This document shows positions 1-7,909 of a stretch of 64,000 nucleotides of DNA, one piece after another; position 1 is the stretch's first letter, and the number at the start of each line of letters is the position of its first letter. Source of the DNA: Rugosimonospora africana (lineage in GTDB: Bacteria > Actinomycetota > Actinomycetes > Mycobacteriales > Micromonosporaceae). The notes below the pieces were generated by a model, which searched no databases, was not told the origin of the DNA, and saw only the letters and a list, made by a program, of their open reading frames with translations. The stretch lies in contig NZ_BONZ01000008.1 of the NCBI RefSeq assembly GCF_016862975.1, positions 36,898 to 100,897 of the forward strand, given 5' to 3'. Made by a program: the position numbers and the translations under genes.

Positions 1-415
1 CGCGCCGCAGCTTCTGACACGTCGGGCACAGGCCCCAGAAGGTCACCTCGGCCTCGTCGAGTTCGAAGCCGTGAGCGCTGGACGGATCGAGGCAGGGCGC
101 CTCGCCGACCGCGCAGTCGACATCCGCGATCTCGCCGCAGCCCCGGCACACGATGTGGTGGTGATTGTCACCGGTGCGGGCCTCGTAGCGGGCCGGTGAG
201 CCGGCCGGCTCGATCCGCCGGGCGAGCCCGGCCCGGGCCAGGGCGCCGAGCACGTCGTAGACCGTCTGAACGGAGACCGCGGTGTGGTCGGTCCGAACCC
301 GCTGGATGATCTCGTCGACCTCCAGGTGACCACCCTGACCGAGGATCTCCAGCACGGCCAGCCGGGGACGGGTCACCCGGAGTCCCCGGGAACGCAGCCG
401 GTCCTCGCCATCCAT
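1..415 (-). CDS. furA: Fur-family metal-dependent repressor, FurA/CatR type (3' end cut by window edge)
   Basis: The visible 138 residues give a complete winged-helix half (about residues 10-80, ending in VYDVLGALARAGL) and the metal-binding half. That half has the histidine cluster DNHHHIVC at 83-90, the zinc cysteine pairs C90/C93 and C130/C133, and the DVDCAVGEAPC stretch typical of actinobacterial FurA. FurA proteins are peroxide- and iron-responsive repressors usually encoded just upstream of katG, so a catalase-peroxidase gene is expected to the left. That is inference, since it lies outside the window. The ATG at 415 is the only start that keeps the full helix-turn-helix. The protein lacks only a few C-terminal residues here. 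Confidence 0.93.
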   Translation of the reverse strand, partial: MDGEDRLRSRGLRVTRPRLAVLEILGQGGHLEVDEIIQRVRTDHTAVSVQTVYDVLGALARAGLARRIEPAGSPARYEARTGDNHHHIVCRGCGEIADVDCAVGEAPCLDPSSAHGFELDEAEVTFWGLCPTCQKLRR

Positions 416-488
416 CCGCCTATTGCATCACGTCAAGCTGGAACGACTCAAGAAAGCCGTGCGGTGAACCGGATGAGATGATCCGTGC

Positions 489-971
489 GTGTCTATGGGT
501 GTGTTTGAGACCTTCTTCGGATTACCGCTGCACCCCCTGGTGATACACGCGGCGGTGGTCTTCATCCCTCTGCTGATCGTGGGGGCTCTGGTCTACGTGC
601 TGGTGCCCGCGCTGCGCCCGAAGCTCGACTGGGCGGTGGTGGTACTCGGTGTGATCGCTCCGCTGAGTGCTCTGCTGGCCAAGTTGTCCGGCGACGCGTT
701 CCGTGCCCGGATGGCCAACCGTCACCTGGCCACGCCGGCGATCCTCAACAAGATCGACGAGCACAGGCACTTCGGCACGATCACGCTGTACGTGACGATC
801 GCGCTCGGCCTCGTGGCGCTGGCGGCGGTTCTGCTCCCGGCACTGCGGCAGCGCACGCTGACCGTGTGGGTACCGCTGGCCGTGGTGACGATCGGTCTCT
901 CCATCGTGACCGGGTACTACGTCTTCCGTACCGGGGACAGCGCCGCCCACATCGTCTGGCAGGGGTACTGA
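489..971 (+). CDS. DUF2231 family membrane protein
   Basis: This 160-aa protein has four predicted membrane helices (about residues 15-38, 46-66, 96-118 and 124-146). It opens with LHPLVIHAAVVFIPL, the His-containing first helix that marks DUF2231 proteins. Conserved histidines near the first helix (H16, H20) suggest a haem or metal role in the family, but the function is unknown. It is divergent from the FurA gene with about 70 bp between them, so the two may share a promoter region. The start can be GTG at 489 or ATG at 495; nothing in the sequence decides between them. Confidence 0.85.
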   Translation: MSMGVFETFFGLPLHPLVIHAAVVFIPLLIVGALVYVLVPALRPKLDWAVVVLGVIAPLSALLAKLSGDAFRARMANRHLATPAILNKIDEHRHFGTITLYVTIALGLVALAAVLLPALRQRTLTVWVPLAVVTIGLSIVTGYYVFRTGDSAAHIVWQGY

Positions 972-997
972 GCCGCCAGCCGATCAGCAGCACAGGG

Positions 998-1321
998 CTA
1001 GAACAGCGCCCGGCCGCACAAGACGAAGAGGACGATCAACAGTACGGCGCCGGCGACCATGCCGACGCCGTACGTGACTGTGCGCGTCTCCTTCTCGCGG
1101 GCGTCCAGCTCCTCGGGGTTCTGGTGCGGCATGGGGCGCGGCGGCGGCGTCTGGATCAGGGTTCGCGGGTGCCACTCGGCGGGCGGCGGCGTGGTACGCG
1201 GCGGACCGGCGTACGGCGGCGCGTCGCCCCGAGGTGCCTGGCCGGGTGCCGGCTCGCCGGACGCGTCCGGTCGGCCGGTCTGGCCGCCGGGCGGGCGGCG
1301 CCACTGCAGATCGTCGCTCAC
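998..1321 (-). CDS. small proline-rich protein with one C-terminal membrane helix
   Basis: The 107 residues split into a proline/arginine-rich hydrophilic N-terminal 80 residues and a single hydrophobic helix at about 84-104 (GMVAGAVLLIVLFVLCG). The arrangement is that of a tail-anchored cytoplasmic-side protein. The start is GTG. No family is recognised. It converges on the DUF2231 gene, with 26 bp between the two stops. Codon third positions are strongly GC, which supports a real gene. Confidence 0.65.
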   Translation of the reverse strand: MSDDLQWRRPPGGQTGRPDASGEPAPGQAPRGDAPPYAGPPRTTPPPAEWHPRTLIQTPPPRPMPHQNPEELDAREKETRTVTYGVGMVAGAVLLIVLFVLCGRALF

Positions 1322-1384
1322 GGTTGTACCCGCTGGCGGATGGCGGTCACGGACTGGACGCTATCAGTGGCTACGCTGAGTCGC

Positions 1385-1552
1385 ATGGAAAGGGACCGCT
1401 ACTCCTTTGACGAGGAGCGCGAGGTGCAGCTCGAGGACGGAGAGCCGATGCTGCCCGAGCAGACTCGCGACGACACCGACCGTGGCTGGGGCGAGCGTTC
1501 CGACAGCCGCGACGACTGGCTGCGCGAGGAGCGCCCGCCGCACTGGGACTAG
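1385..1552 (+). CDS. small acidic conserved protein (55 aa)
   Basis: The ATG at 1385 gives a 55-residue, highly charged protein rich in Glu, Asp and Arg that ends in PPHWD. It starts MERDRYSFDEEREV. Short proteins of this composition are common beside housekeeping genes in actinomycetes, but no function is known to me. The acidic coding frame is distinct from the basic, Arg-rich translations of the other frames, which is why it is called. No strong Shine-Dalgarno sequence is visible. Confidence 0.5.
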   Translation: MERDRYSFDEEREVQLEDGEPMLPEQTRDDTDRGWGERSDSRDDWLREERPPHWD

Positions 1553-1687
1553 GCCCGGTCCCGCAGGTCGGCCGGCGACTCACCGACCGCTTGACCGGGG
1601 GCAGTGGCGCCGGCCATCGAAGGCGGCCACAATACCTCCCGGGCTCAGATCGGTCCCATCCACTCGACGGGCGGCGGGAGGACGGCG

Positions 1688-3754
1688 ATGCCGGATAGCG
1701 GCGCGGCCAATGAGGTTGGTACGCATCAATCGCCGGGCTGGCTCCGCAGGACCGTCCTGGAGCGGCGGTGGGCCCGCGGCGTCGAGGAACGAGCACCGGC
1801 CCACGCCGTCAGCGAGCGGCTCTCGGACGCCGCCGTCGGACTCCCCTCGGCCTCCGCGGGACTCGCGTCGGCCGCCGTCGGACTCCCATCGGCCGCCGCC
1901 GTCGCCGGACTCCCGTCGGTTCCGGCCATCACCGGGAGACAGCCGGCCGCCGCGGGACAACCGGCCCCCGCCGGTACCGACGAAGAACCGGTCCACGCCG
2001 TCAGCCGGCGGCGCTGGTTCTCGGTCGTCGCCCGGCGGCGCTGGGTCGTCGTCTCGGTGGCCGCGGGTACCGGCATCCTGGTCGCGGCCACCGTGCTGCT
2101 GGGAACCGGTGGCCAGCCCTCCGCGGCCACGTTCGTCGGCTGCACCGGTGAGCCCATCACGGTCACGATCGCGACCTCGGCGAGGACGTTTCCGGTTCTC
2201 GACCGGCTCGCCAAGGACTGGACCGCCACCAGACCCGTGCTGCACGGCCGGTGCCTGGCCGCCCGCGTCACGTCGCAGGAGTCCAGCCGGGTCGCCGCCA
2301 CGCTCGGGCCGGACTGGAACACCAGGCGCGACGGGGTCCGGCCCGACGTGTGGGTACCGGAATCGAGCCTCTGGTTGTCGATGGCGGAGGGCCGTCCGGA
2401 CGCGAGCGGCCTGATCCCGCCGCAGTCGCCGAGCATCGCTTCGTCGCCGGTCGTCCTCGCGCTGCGCCAGCCGATGGCCCAGGCGCTCGGCTGGCCGGGC
2501 CGGACCCTGAACTGGACCGATGTGGTCGAGATGTTCATGAGCGGCGGCTGGGCGAAGACCGGGCATCCGGAGTGGGCGTCGCTGCGGATGGGCATGACCG
2601 ACGCGAGTACGACGACGGCCGGGCTCGCCGCGGTCCTGGCCGTCGTGGGCGACGACGTGACCGGTGCGTTGACCGACGACCAACTGGTCGACTCGCTGCG
2701 CTTCGATCAGGCGCTCGGCGCGGTGGCGCCGGACACCTCCGGGTTCTTCGCGGCTCAGGCGGGCACCGCCGGGGCGGATGCCGGCATCGCTGCCTTTCCC
2801 GCACTGGAGAGCGAGGTCGCGGCGTTCGACCAGGACCATCCGGAGCACCCGCTGGTTCCGGTGTACGCCGCCGCCCCGGTCGTCGCGGACTACCCGTACT
2901 CGGTGCTGTCGACCAGCTGGGTGACCGCCGGTACCCGGGCGGCCGCCGAGCAGTTCCTGACGTACCTGCGAAGCAGCGCCGGCCAGGACGCGCTGGGCGT
3001 GATCGGGCTGCGCGACGTCGACCACAGCGTGCGCGACTCGGCGACGCTGCCGGTCGCGGACGGATTCCCGACCACCTTCAGCGGCGCCCGTGCGGTCCCG
3101 GACGCGCTGGTGATCGGTCAGCTCATCGCCGACTGGACGTCGCTGCAACGCCGGTCCGACATGCTGGTCGCGCTGGACACGTCGGGGTCGATGGCGGAGC
3201 CGGTGCCGGGTACCTCGCTCACCCGGCTGCAGCTCATGCGGCAGGCGGCGACGACCGGGTTCGGTCTGCTCGGCGGCCGGGACAGCGTCGGGCTGTGGGG
3301 CTTCTCCGGTACCGGGGACGGCCCGGATGAACTGGTCGCGTTCGGGTCGGCTACCGCGGCGGTCGACGGCGTGGACCGGCGGCAGGCGATGCTCGACGCG
3401 CTGGGACAGCTGAGCGCCCACGGAGGCACTCCGCTCTACGACACGGTCTACGCCGCCTATCAGGAGATGCGGTCGCACTGGCAACCGGACAGCGTGAACG
3501 CGATCCTGGTGATCACCGATGGGAGCAACGACGTGCCCGGCGGCATGACGCTGGCGCAGCTGCTGAGCGCGTTGAAGAGCGAGCAGCGGTCGGGCCGTCC
3601 GGTACAGATCATCAACATCGCGCTCGGGCCGGAGGCCGACGCCGACGCGCTGCGACAGATCTCGGCCGCGACCGGCGGCCGGACGTTCGTGGCCGAGAAT
3701 CCGGCGACCGCCGTGCAGACCCTGGTTCTGGCGTTCGCCGGCCGGCTGAGCTGA
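1688..3754 (+). CDS. membrane-anchored protein with solute-binding-like and von Willebrand factor A domains
   Basis: The ATG at 1688 follows a GGGAGGA ribosome site and gives 688 aa. Residues 1-110 are cytoplasmic, with a low-complexity run of Ala/Gly/Leu-Pro-Ser repeats at about 45-85. A single membrane helix lies at about 119-140. An extracellular region resembling a periplasmic solute-binding protein fills about 150-470, and a VWA domain occupies the C-terminus. The metal-ion-dependent adhesion motif DTSGSM sits near residue 496, with a later ITDGSND supplying the other VWA signature. VWA domains bind protein partners through a divalent metal. The substrate is unknown. Joining a ligand-binding lobe to VWA on the cell surface suggests sensing or adhesion. 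This is inference. Confidence 0.85.
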   Translation: MPDSGAANEVGTHQSPGWLRRTVLERRWARGVEERAPAHAVSERLSDAAVGLPSASAGLASAAVGLPSAAAVAGLPSVPAITGRQPAAAGQPAPAGTDEEPVHAVSRRRWFSVVARRRWVVVSVAAGTGILVAATVLLGTGGQPSAATFVGCTGEPITVTIATSARTFPVLDRLAKDWTATRPVLHGRCLAARVTSQESSRVAATLGPDWNTRRDGVRPDVWVPESSLWLSMAEGRPDASGLIPPQSPSIASSPVVLALRQPMAQALGWPGRTLNWTDVVEMFMSGGWAKTGHPEWASLRMGMTDASTTTAGLAAVLAVVGDDVTGALTDDQLVDSLRFDQALGAVAPDTSGFFAAQAGTAGADAGIAAFPALESEVAAFDQDHPEHPLVPVYAAAPVVADYPYSVLSTSWVTAGTRAAAEQFLTYLRSSAGQDALGVIGLRDVDHSVRDSATLPVADGFPTTFSGARAVPDALVIGQLIADWTSLQRRSDMLVALDTSGSMAEPVPGTSLTRLQLMRQAATTGFGLLGGRDSVGLWGFSGTGDGPDELVAFGSATAAVDGVDRRQAMLDALGQLSAHGGTPLYDTVYAAYQEMRSHWQPDSVNAILVITDGSNDVPGGMTLAQLLSALKSEQRSGRPVQIINIALGPEADADALRQISAATGGRTFVAENPATAVQTLVLAFAGRLS

Positions 3755-3764
3755 GCGGTCGTGG

Positions 3765-4880
3765 CTAGAGCAGCAGGTTGACGTCGCCGAACTCGTGCCA
3801 CAGGTACCCGGCCGCGATCGCCTCCTGGTAGCAGCGGGACAGCAGCTCCGTGCCGGCGATCGCGGCCAGCATGTCCAGGTGCGACGCACGCGGTTCGTGT
3901 AGGCCGGTCAGCAGCCCGTCCACCGCGCGTACGCCGCGGTCGGGCGTGATCACCAGGTCGGTCCAGCCGCTGGCGGCGGCGACCGTCCCGGTCGCGGTGG
4001 CCGCGCTCTCCAGCGCGCGTACCGCCGTGGTGCCGACCGCCACGATGCGCCCGCCCGCTGCCCGTGCCTGGTTGACGATCCGCGCGGTCGTCCCGGGCAC
4101 GGCGAACCGCTCCGGGTACGGGCGCTCGTGCGCCTCCGGCGAGGCGACTCCGGTGTGCAGCAGGATCGGCGCGACCTGGATGCCGGCGCTGACCAGCCGG
4201 GTGACCAGCCGCTCGGAGAACGGCCGGGCGGCACTGGGCATCTCGGCGCTGCCCGGCGTGGTGGCGAAGACGGTCTGGTAGTACGGCAGCGGCCAGGGCC
4301 GGGGCACGTACCCGTACCGGATCGGCGCTCCGTACCTGCGGAGCAGCCCGGGTACGGCGTCGATGCCGGTCGAAAGCGGCCGCTTGACCGCGATGTCTCG
4401 TTCCTCGACATCGCTGACGGCCGTGTCGACATCCGCGTACCAGAGCCGACCCCGGGAGTACTCCTCCCGGAGGGTCAGCGTGGCTCCGCCGGGCAGCCGG
4501 TACCGGTGTTCCGGGCAGCCGCCCGGGTACGGTGCCGTACCCGCCGCGGTACGCAGCTCGACCAGCCACCGGCCGTCCGGCGCCTGGGTCGAGAAGTGCA
4601 CGGTCAGCGGGCTGTCCGGCACCGGTACGGCGGCCGGCAGCGTACCGGAGGTGTTCACCACCAGGACGTCGCCGGCCCGGAGCAGCCCGGGCAGTTCGGT
4701 GAACCCGTGATGGCTCACCTCACCCGTCGCGCGGTCGCCGACCAGCAGGCGTACCCCGTCCCGGGACAGGCCGCGCGCCTCCGGCGGCTCGTGCGCCTCC
4801 AGGTTCGCCGGCAGCGTGAAGTCGACGACCGGCGCGGGGGAGGCGGCCGTGTGCGTCGGGGAGGCGGCCGCCGGGCTCAC
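3765..4880 (-). CDS. queA: QueA-like S-adenosylmethionine:tRNA ribosyltransferase-isomerase
   Basis: QueA transfers and isomerises the ribosyl group of S-adenosylmethionine onto 7-deazaguanine-modified tRNA during queuosine synthesis. The 371-aa product has the family core: LPANLEAHEPPEARG at the N-terminus, VNTSGTLPAA, the FSERLVTRL segment and LHTGVASPEAHE, and a C-terminal ending close to FGDVNLLL. It is in the usual length range (340-370). The GTG start at 4880 overlaps the stop of the upstream SDR gene as GTGA, which indicates translational coupling. No tgt, queC, queD or queG gene lies in the window, and many actinomycetes lack queuosine, so its true substrate may differ. Confidence 0.85.
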   Translation of the reverse strand: MSPAAASPTHTAASPAPVVDFTLPANLEAHEPPEARGLSRDGVRLLVGDRATGEVSHHGFTELPGLLRAGDVLVVNTSGTLPAAVPVPDSPLTVHFSTQAPDGRWLVELRTAAGTAPYPGGCPEHRYRLPGGATLTLREEYSRGRLWYADVDTAVSDVEERDIAVKRPLSTGIDAVPGLLRRYGAPIRYGYVPRPWPLPYYQTVFATTPGSAEMPSAARPFSERLVTRLVSAGIQVAPILLHTGVASPEAHERPYPERFAVPGTTARIVNQARAAGGRIVAVGTTAVRALESAATATGTVAAASGWTDLVITPDRGVRAVDGLLTGLHEPRASHLDMLAAIAGTELLSRCYQEAIAAGYLWHEFGDVNLLL

Positions 4881-5548
4881 AGCCGCACCCGTCCGGACTC
4901 GGGCCGGTTGGCGAGCAGCTTCCGGAAAGCGGGTACCACCGACTCCGGCAGCGGCCGGTCGCTGATGTCCTCTCCCGGGAACGCCTCCTGGTGCATGCGG
5001 GTACGCAGGTCGCCCGGATCCGCCCACCAGACCCGTACCGACGGCTCCTCGGCCGCGAGTACCTTGCTCGCCTGCTCCAGCGCGGCCTTGGCCGAGCCGT
5101 ACCCGCCCCAGCCCGGGTACGGTTCGACCGCCGCGTCCGAGGTCACGTTCACGATCGCGCCGCCGCGCGAGCGCAGCGCCGGCAGGGCAAGCGCGGTCAA
5201 CGCGAGCGGCCCGAACACGTTGACCTCGTACACCTCGGGCAGCGCGGCCAGCGGGTACTCCGCCAGGTGCCGCGGGCTCGGCCCGAGGATGCCGGCGTTG
5301 TTGACCAGCAGGTCCGGGCCGCCGGCGCGGATCGCCGCCTCGACCAGGGCGGCCCGGTGCTCCGGGTCGGTCACGTCGCCGGCGATGGCGATGTGCTGAC
5401 CGGGCAGGTTCCACACCGCCGCGGCGAGGGCTTCGGCGTCCCGGGCGTCCATGATCAGCTTCCAGCCGTCGTATGCCAGGCCGCTGGCCAGCGCGAGACC
5501 GAGACCCCGGGAGGTTCCTGTGATGATCGCGGTTCGGGTTTCGTTCAT
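4877..5548 (-). CDS. short-chain dehydrogenase/reductase
   Basis: This is a 223-aa classical SDR. It has the nucleotide-binding GTSRGLGLA motif near the N-terminus, an NNAG motif, and the catalytic YGSAK (Tyr-x-x-x-Lys). SDRs reduce or oxidise carbonyl/alcohol groups with NAD(P)H; the substrate cannot be read from the sequence. The ATG at 5548 gives MNETRTAIITGTSRG. Upstream in-frame codons are less likely because the Rossmann strand should begin within about 10 residues. It is the first gene of a two-gene unit with the QueA-like gene (GTGA overlap). This suggests the two act on a shared pathway, which is inference. Confidence 0.88.
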   Translation of the reverse strand: MNETRTAIITGTSRGLGLALASGLAYDGWKLIMDARDAEALAAAVWNLPGQHIAIAGDVTDPEHRAALVEAAIRAGGPDLLVNNAGILGPSPRHLAEYPLAALPEVYEVNVFGPLALTALALPALRSRGGAIVNVTSDAAVEPYPGWGGYGSAKAALEQASKVLAAEEPSVRVWWADPGDLRTRMHQEAFPGEDISDRPLPESVVPAFRKLLANRPESGRVRL

Positions 5549-5671
5549 GAACCCGACGCTAGGGACGCGGTGGGTCACCGGCATCGGGCCTGAGACCCGG
5601 CATCCGGTCCGACCATGGGCCTAGGTCCCTGGTCCGTTATGCCGGGCGCTCCGGCTGGGTACCGTGGCGGT

Positions 5672-6838
5672 GTGAGTGGGTGCGACCGGAACGAGCTGCG
5701 CGAGGTGAGCGCCGCGGTTCTCGCGGTGACCGCGCACCTGTCCGTCCGGGAGGTGCTCCAGACCATCCTCACGTCGGCCCGGCGCCTGCTCGACGCGGAG
5801 TACGCCGCCCTGGGCGTTCCCGACGAGAACGGCTCGTTCGCCGAATTCCTGGCGGACGGCGTCAGCGACGAACAGTGGCGCGCGATCGGTCCGCTCCCGC
5901 GCCAGCACGGCCTGCTGGGCGTCATGTTGCGCGATCCGAATCCGGTCCGGCTCGCCGACATCCGGGCGCATCCGCAGTTCGGCTGGTGGCCGGAGGCCCA
6001 CCCGGTACTGACCGACTTCCTCGGCATGCCGATCGTCGACGGCGACGAGATCCTCGGCGAGCTGTACCTGGCCAACAAGCAGGCCCCGGGCGGCTTCACC
6101 GCCGGGGACGAGGAGTTGCTCCGGTTGCTCGCCGCGCACGCCGCCATCGCGTTGGTGAACGCGCGGCTGTACGAGCGCAGCCGGGAACTGTCCATTGTGG
6201 AGGAACGCAACCGGATCGCTCGGGAACTGCACGACGCGGTGACGCAGAAGCTGTTCAGCCTCCGGCTGACCGCCGACGCGGCGACCACGCTCGCTGCCCG
6301 CGACCCGGCCCGGGCGGCGGGCGAGCTGGCCACGGTGCGCCGGCTCGCGGCCGAGGTCGCCGACGAACTCCGGTCGATCGTCGTCGGGCTGCGCCCGGTC
6401 GACCTCGCCGGGGACGGGCTGGATGTGGCCCTGCGCAAGCAGGCCGAACTGCTGAACCGGGTACACCCGGTGGCGGTGCGCTTCACCGGGGAAGCGGTAC
6501 CGCGGCTGACCCCGGTACGCGAGGAGGCGGCGTACCGGATCGCGCAGGAGGCGGTGCACAACGCGTTGCGGCACGGGGCGCCGTCGTGGGTGGAGGTGCG
6601 GCTGGGTACCCGTAACGGGTCGGTACTGCTGGAGGTCAACGACGACGGGCGGGGTTTCGACCCGGCCGCGCCGGCGACGTCCGGCCGGCTCGGGTTGGCG
6701 TCGATGCGCGAGCGGGCCCGCGCGGTGGGCGGCCGGCTGGAGGTGCGGTCGGCGGCGGGGGCGGGGACCACGGTACGGCTGGCGGTACCGGTCTCCGGCG
6801 AGGCCGGCGGGGAGCGCGGCGGAGCCCGGGATGACTGA
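5672..6838 (+). CDS. GAF-domain sensor histidine kinase (NarL/LuxR-type two-component system)
   Basis: The 388-aa soluble kinase has a GAF domain at about 20-165 and a HisKA_3 dimerisation helix in which ERNRIARELHD carries the phospho-accepting His near residue 187. An HATPase domain follows, with the N-box EAVHNALRHGA near 293 and the G-box DDGRGFD near 324. No membrane segment is present, so the GAF domain senses a cytoplasmic signal. The start chosen is GTG at 5672 (VSGCDRNELREV), because the region before it has no coding character. Its 3' end overlaps the response regulator gene by 8 bp, so the pair is co-translated and works together. Confidence 0.93.
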   Translation: MSGCDRNELREVSAAVLAVTAHLSVREVLQTILTSARRLLDAEYAALGVPDENGSFAEFLADGVSDEQWRAIGPLPRQHGLLGVMLRDPNPVRLADIRAHPQFGWWPEAHPVLTDFLGMPIVDGDEILGELYLANKQAPGGFTAGDEELLRLLAAHAAIALVNARLYERSRELSIVEERNRIARELHDAVTQKLFSLRLTADAATTLAARDPARAAGELATVRRLAAEVADELRSIVVGLRPVDLAGDGLDVALRKQAELLNRVHPVAVRFTGEAVPRLTPVREEAAYRIAQEAVHNALRHGAPSWVEVRLGTRNGSVLLEVNDDGRGFDPAAPATSGRLGLASMRERARAVGGRLEVRSAAGAGTTVRLAVPVSGEAGGERGGARDD

Positions 6839-7466
6839 GCCGATCCGGGTACTCGTGGTGGACGACCATCCGGTCGTTCGTCAGGGGCTGCGGACGTTCC
6901 TTGATCTGCAGGACGACATCACCGTGGTGGGGGAGGCGGCGGACGGCGCGGGGTGCCTGGAGGCCGCCGAGGAGTTGGATCCGGACGTGGTGCTGCTCGA
7001 TCTGAAGATGCCGGGCAGCGACGGTGTGGAGGCCCTGCGCGGGCTGCGCGAGCGGGGCCAGCGGGCGCGGGTACTGGTGGTCACGAGTTTCCCGGAGCCG
7101 GCCGCGGTACTGCCGGCGGTGCGGGCCGGGGCGGCCGGGTACGTCTACAAAGACGTCGACCCGCCAGCGCTGGCGGCGGCGATCCGGGCCGTGCATGCCG
7201 GCCACGTGCTGCTGCATCCGGACGTGGCGCGGCTGCTCGCGGCCGGGCCCGACCGGCCGGCCGGGGCGCACCTGACGGCACGCGAACGGGACGTGCTGAC
7301 CGAGATCGCCCGCGGTCGGTCGAACCGGGAGATCGCCCGGACGCTCGGGTTGTCCGAGAAGACGGTGAAGGCACACGTGAGTGCGGTGCTGGCCAAGCTG
7401 GGCGTACAGGATCGGACGCAGGCTGCGCTGTATGCGGTGCGTACCGGACTGGTGGACGCCAGCTGA
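6831..7466 (+). CDS. LuxR/NarL-family response regulator
   Basis: The 211-aa protein has a receiver domain with the acidic pocket VVDDHP (D11, D12), the phosphorylation site D57 in LLDLKMPG, and a conserved Lys in GYVYKDVDP. A C-terminal LuxR-type helix-turn-helix (LTARERDVLTEIARG to KTVKAHVSAVLAKLG, about 146-203) binds DNA. It overlaps the upstream histidine kinase gene by 8 bp and is its evident partner. It converges on the fmdB gene, with 47 bp between the stop codons. The target genes cannot be told from the sequence. Confidence 0.95.
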   Translation: MTEPIRVLVVDDHPVVRQGLRTFLDLQDDITVVGEAADGAGCLEAAEELDPDVVLLDLKMPGSDGVEALRGLRERGQRARVLVVTSFPEPAAVLPAVRAGAAGYVYKDVDPPALAAAIRAVHAGHVLLHPDVARLLAAGPDRPAGAHLTARERDVLTEIARGRSNREIARTLGLSEKTVKAHVSAVLAKLGVQDRTQAALYAVRTGLVDAS

Positions 7467-7513
7467 TCGGACCCGGCGGGCCCAGCCAGCGTTCCTTATT
7501 CGACGGCGAGGAT

Positions 7514-7828
7514 TCAGCTGGTCGACGCCGGGGTCGAGGCCGCCGGCTTCGCCTCGCTCTTCGTCTCCGACTTGGTCTCGGTCTTGGTGTCCGACTTCGC
7601 GGCGCTGTCCTTCGACGAGCCGTTCTTGGCGGCGGTCGAACCGGACGCGTTGTCACGGGAGTCGGTCCGGTAGAAGCCGGAGCCCTTGAAGACGACGCCC
7701 ACCGAGGAGAAGACCTTGCGCAGCTTGCCCTGGCAGACCGGGCATTCGGTCAGCGGCGCGTCGCTGAAGGACTGCACCGCTTCGAGCTGATGTCCGCACT
7801 CGGTACATGCGTACTGGTACGTCGGCAC
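7514..7828 (-). CDS. FmdB-family zinc-ribbon protein, orthologue of M. tuberculosis Rv0991c (Ruc)
   Basis: The GTG start at 7828 follows a GGAGG site and gives 104 aa. The first 45 residues form the FmdB zinc ribbon with CTECGH and CPVCQ (two CxxC pairs). The rest is a Lys/Ser/Thr/Ala-rich disordered tail (about 60-104). The M. tuberculosis homologue Rv0991c is described as a redox-regulated unfolded-protein-binding chaperone. Position next to the 5-formyl-THF cyclo-ligase gene and upstream of galU-moeA-rimJ matches Rv0991c-Rv0992c-Rv0993-Rv0994-Rv0995. A CIRCE operator sits directly before the ribosome site, so heat-shock control by HrcA is expected. Confidence 0.9.
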   Translation of the reverse strand: MPTYQYACTECGHQLEAVQSFSDAPLTECPVCQGKLRKVFSSVGVVFKGSGFYRTDSRDNASGSTAAKNGSSKDSAAKSDTKTETKSETKSEAKPAASTPASTS

Positions 7829-7838
7829 GTCATCCTCC

Positions 7839-7863
7839 TGGCACTCGAGCACTTCGAGTGCCA
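7839..7863 (-). promoter_or_regulatory. CIRCE element (HrcA operator) upstream of fmdB
   Basis: Perfect 8-bp arms TGGCACTC and GAGTGCCA are separated by exactly 9 nt. The CIRCE consensus is TTAGCACTC-N9-GAGTGCTAA, so the core GCACTC-N9-GAGTGC is intact. It lies 11 nt before the GTG of fmdB and abuts its GGAGG ribosome site, the usual CIRCE position. HrcA represses genes with this element and releases them on heat shock. My recollection is that Rv0991c is in the HrcA regulon of M. tuberculosis, which would agree. Confidence 0.85.
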
Positions 7864-7909
7864 ATGGTGCGTCATCGGACGCCGTTCGTCCAGTCGGGCG
7901 AGCGCGACG

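Noticed and set aside
1580..3889. A 769-codon minus-strand open frame opposite the VWA protein
   Set aside because: It mirrors the plus-strand gene, has His/Arg/Gly-rich antisense composition and no domain.
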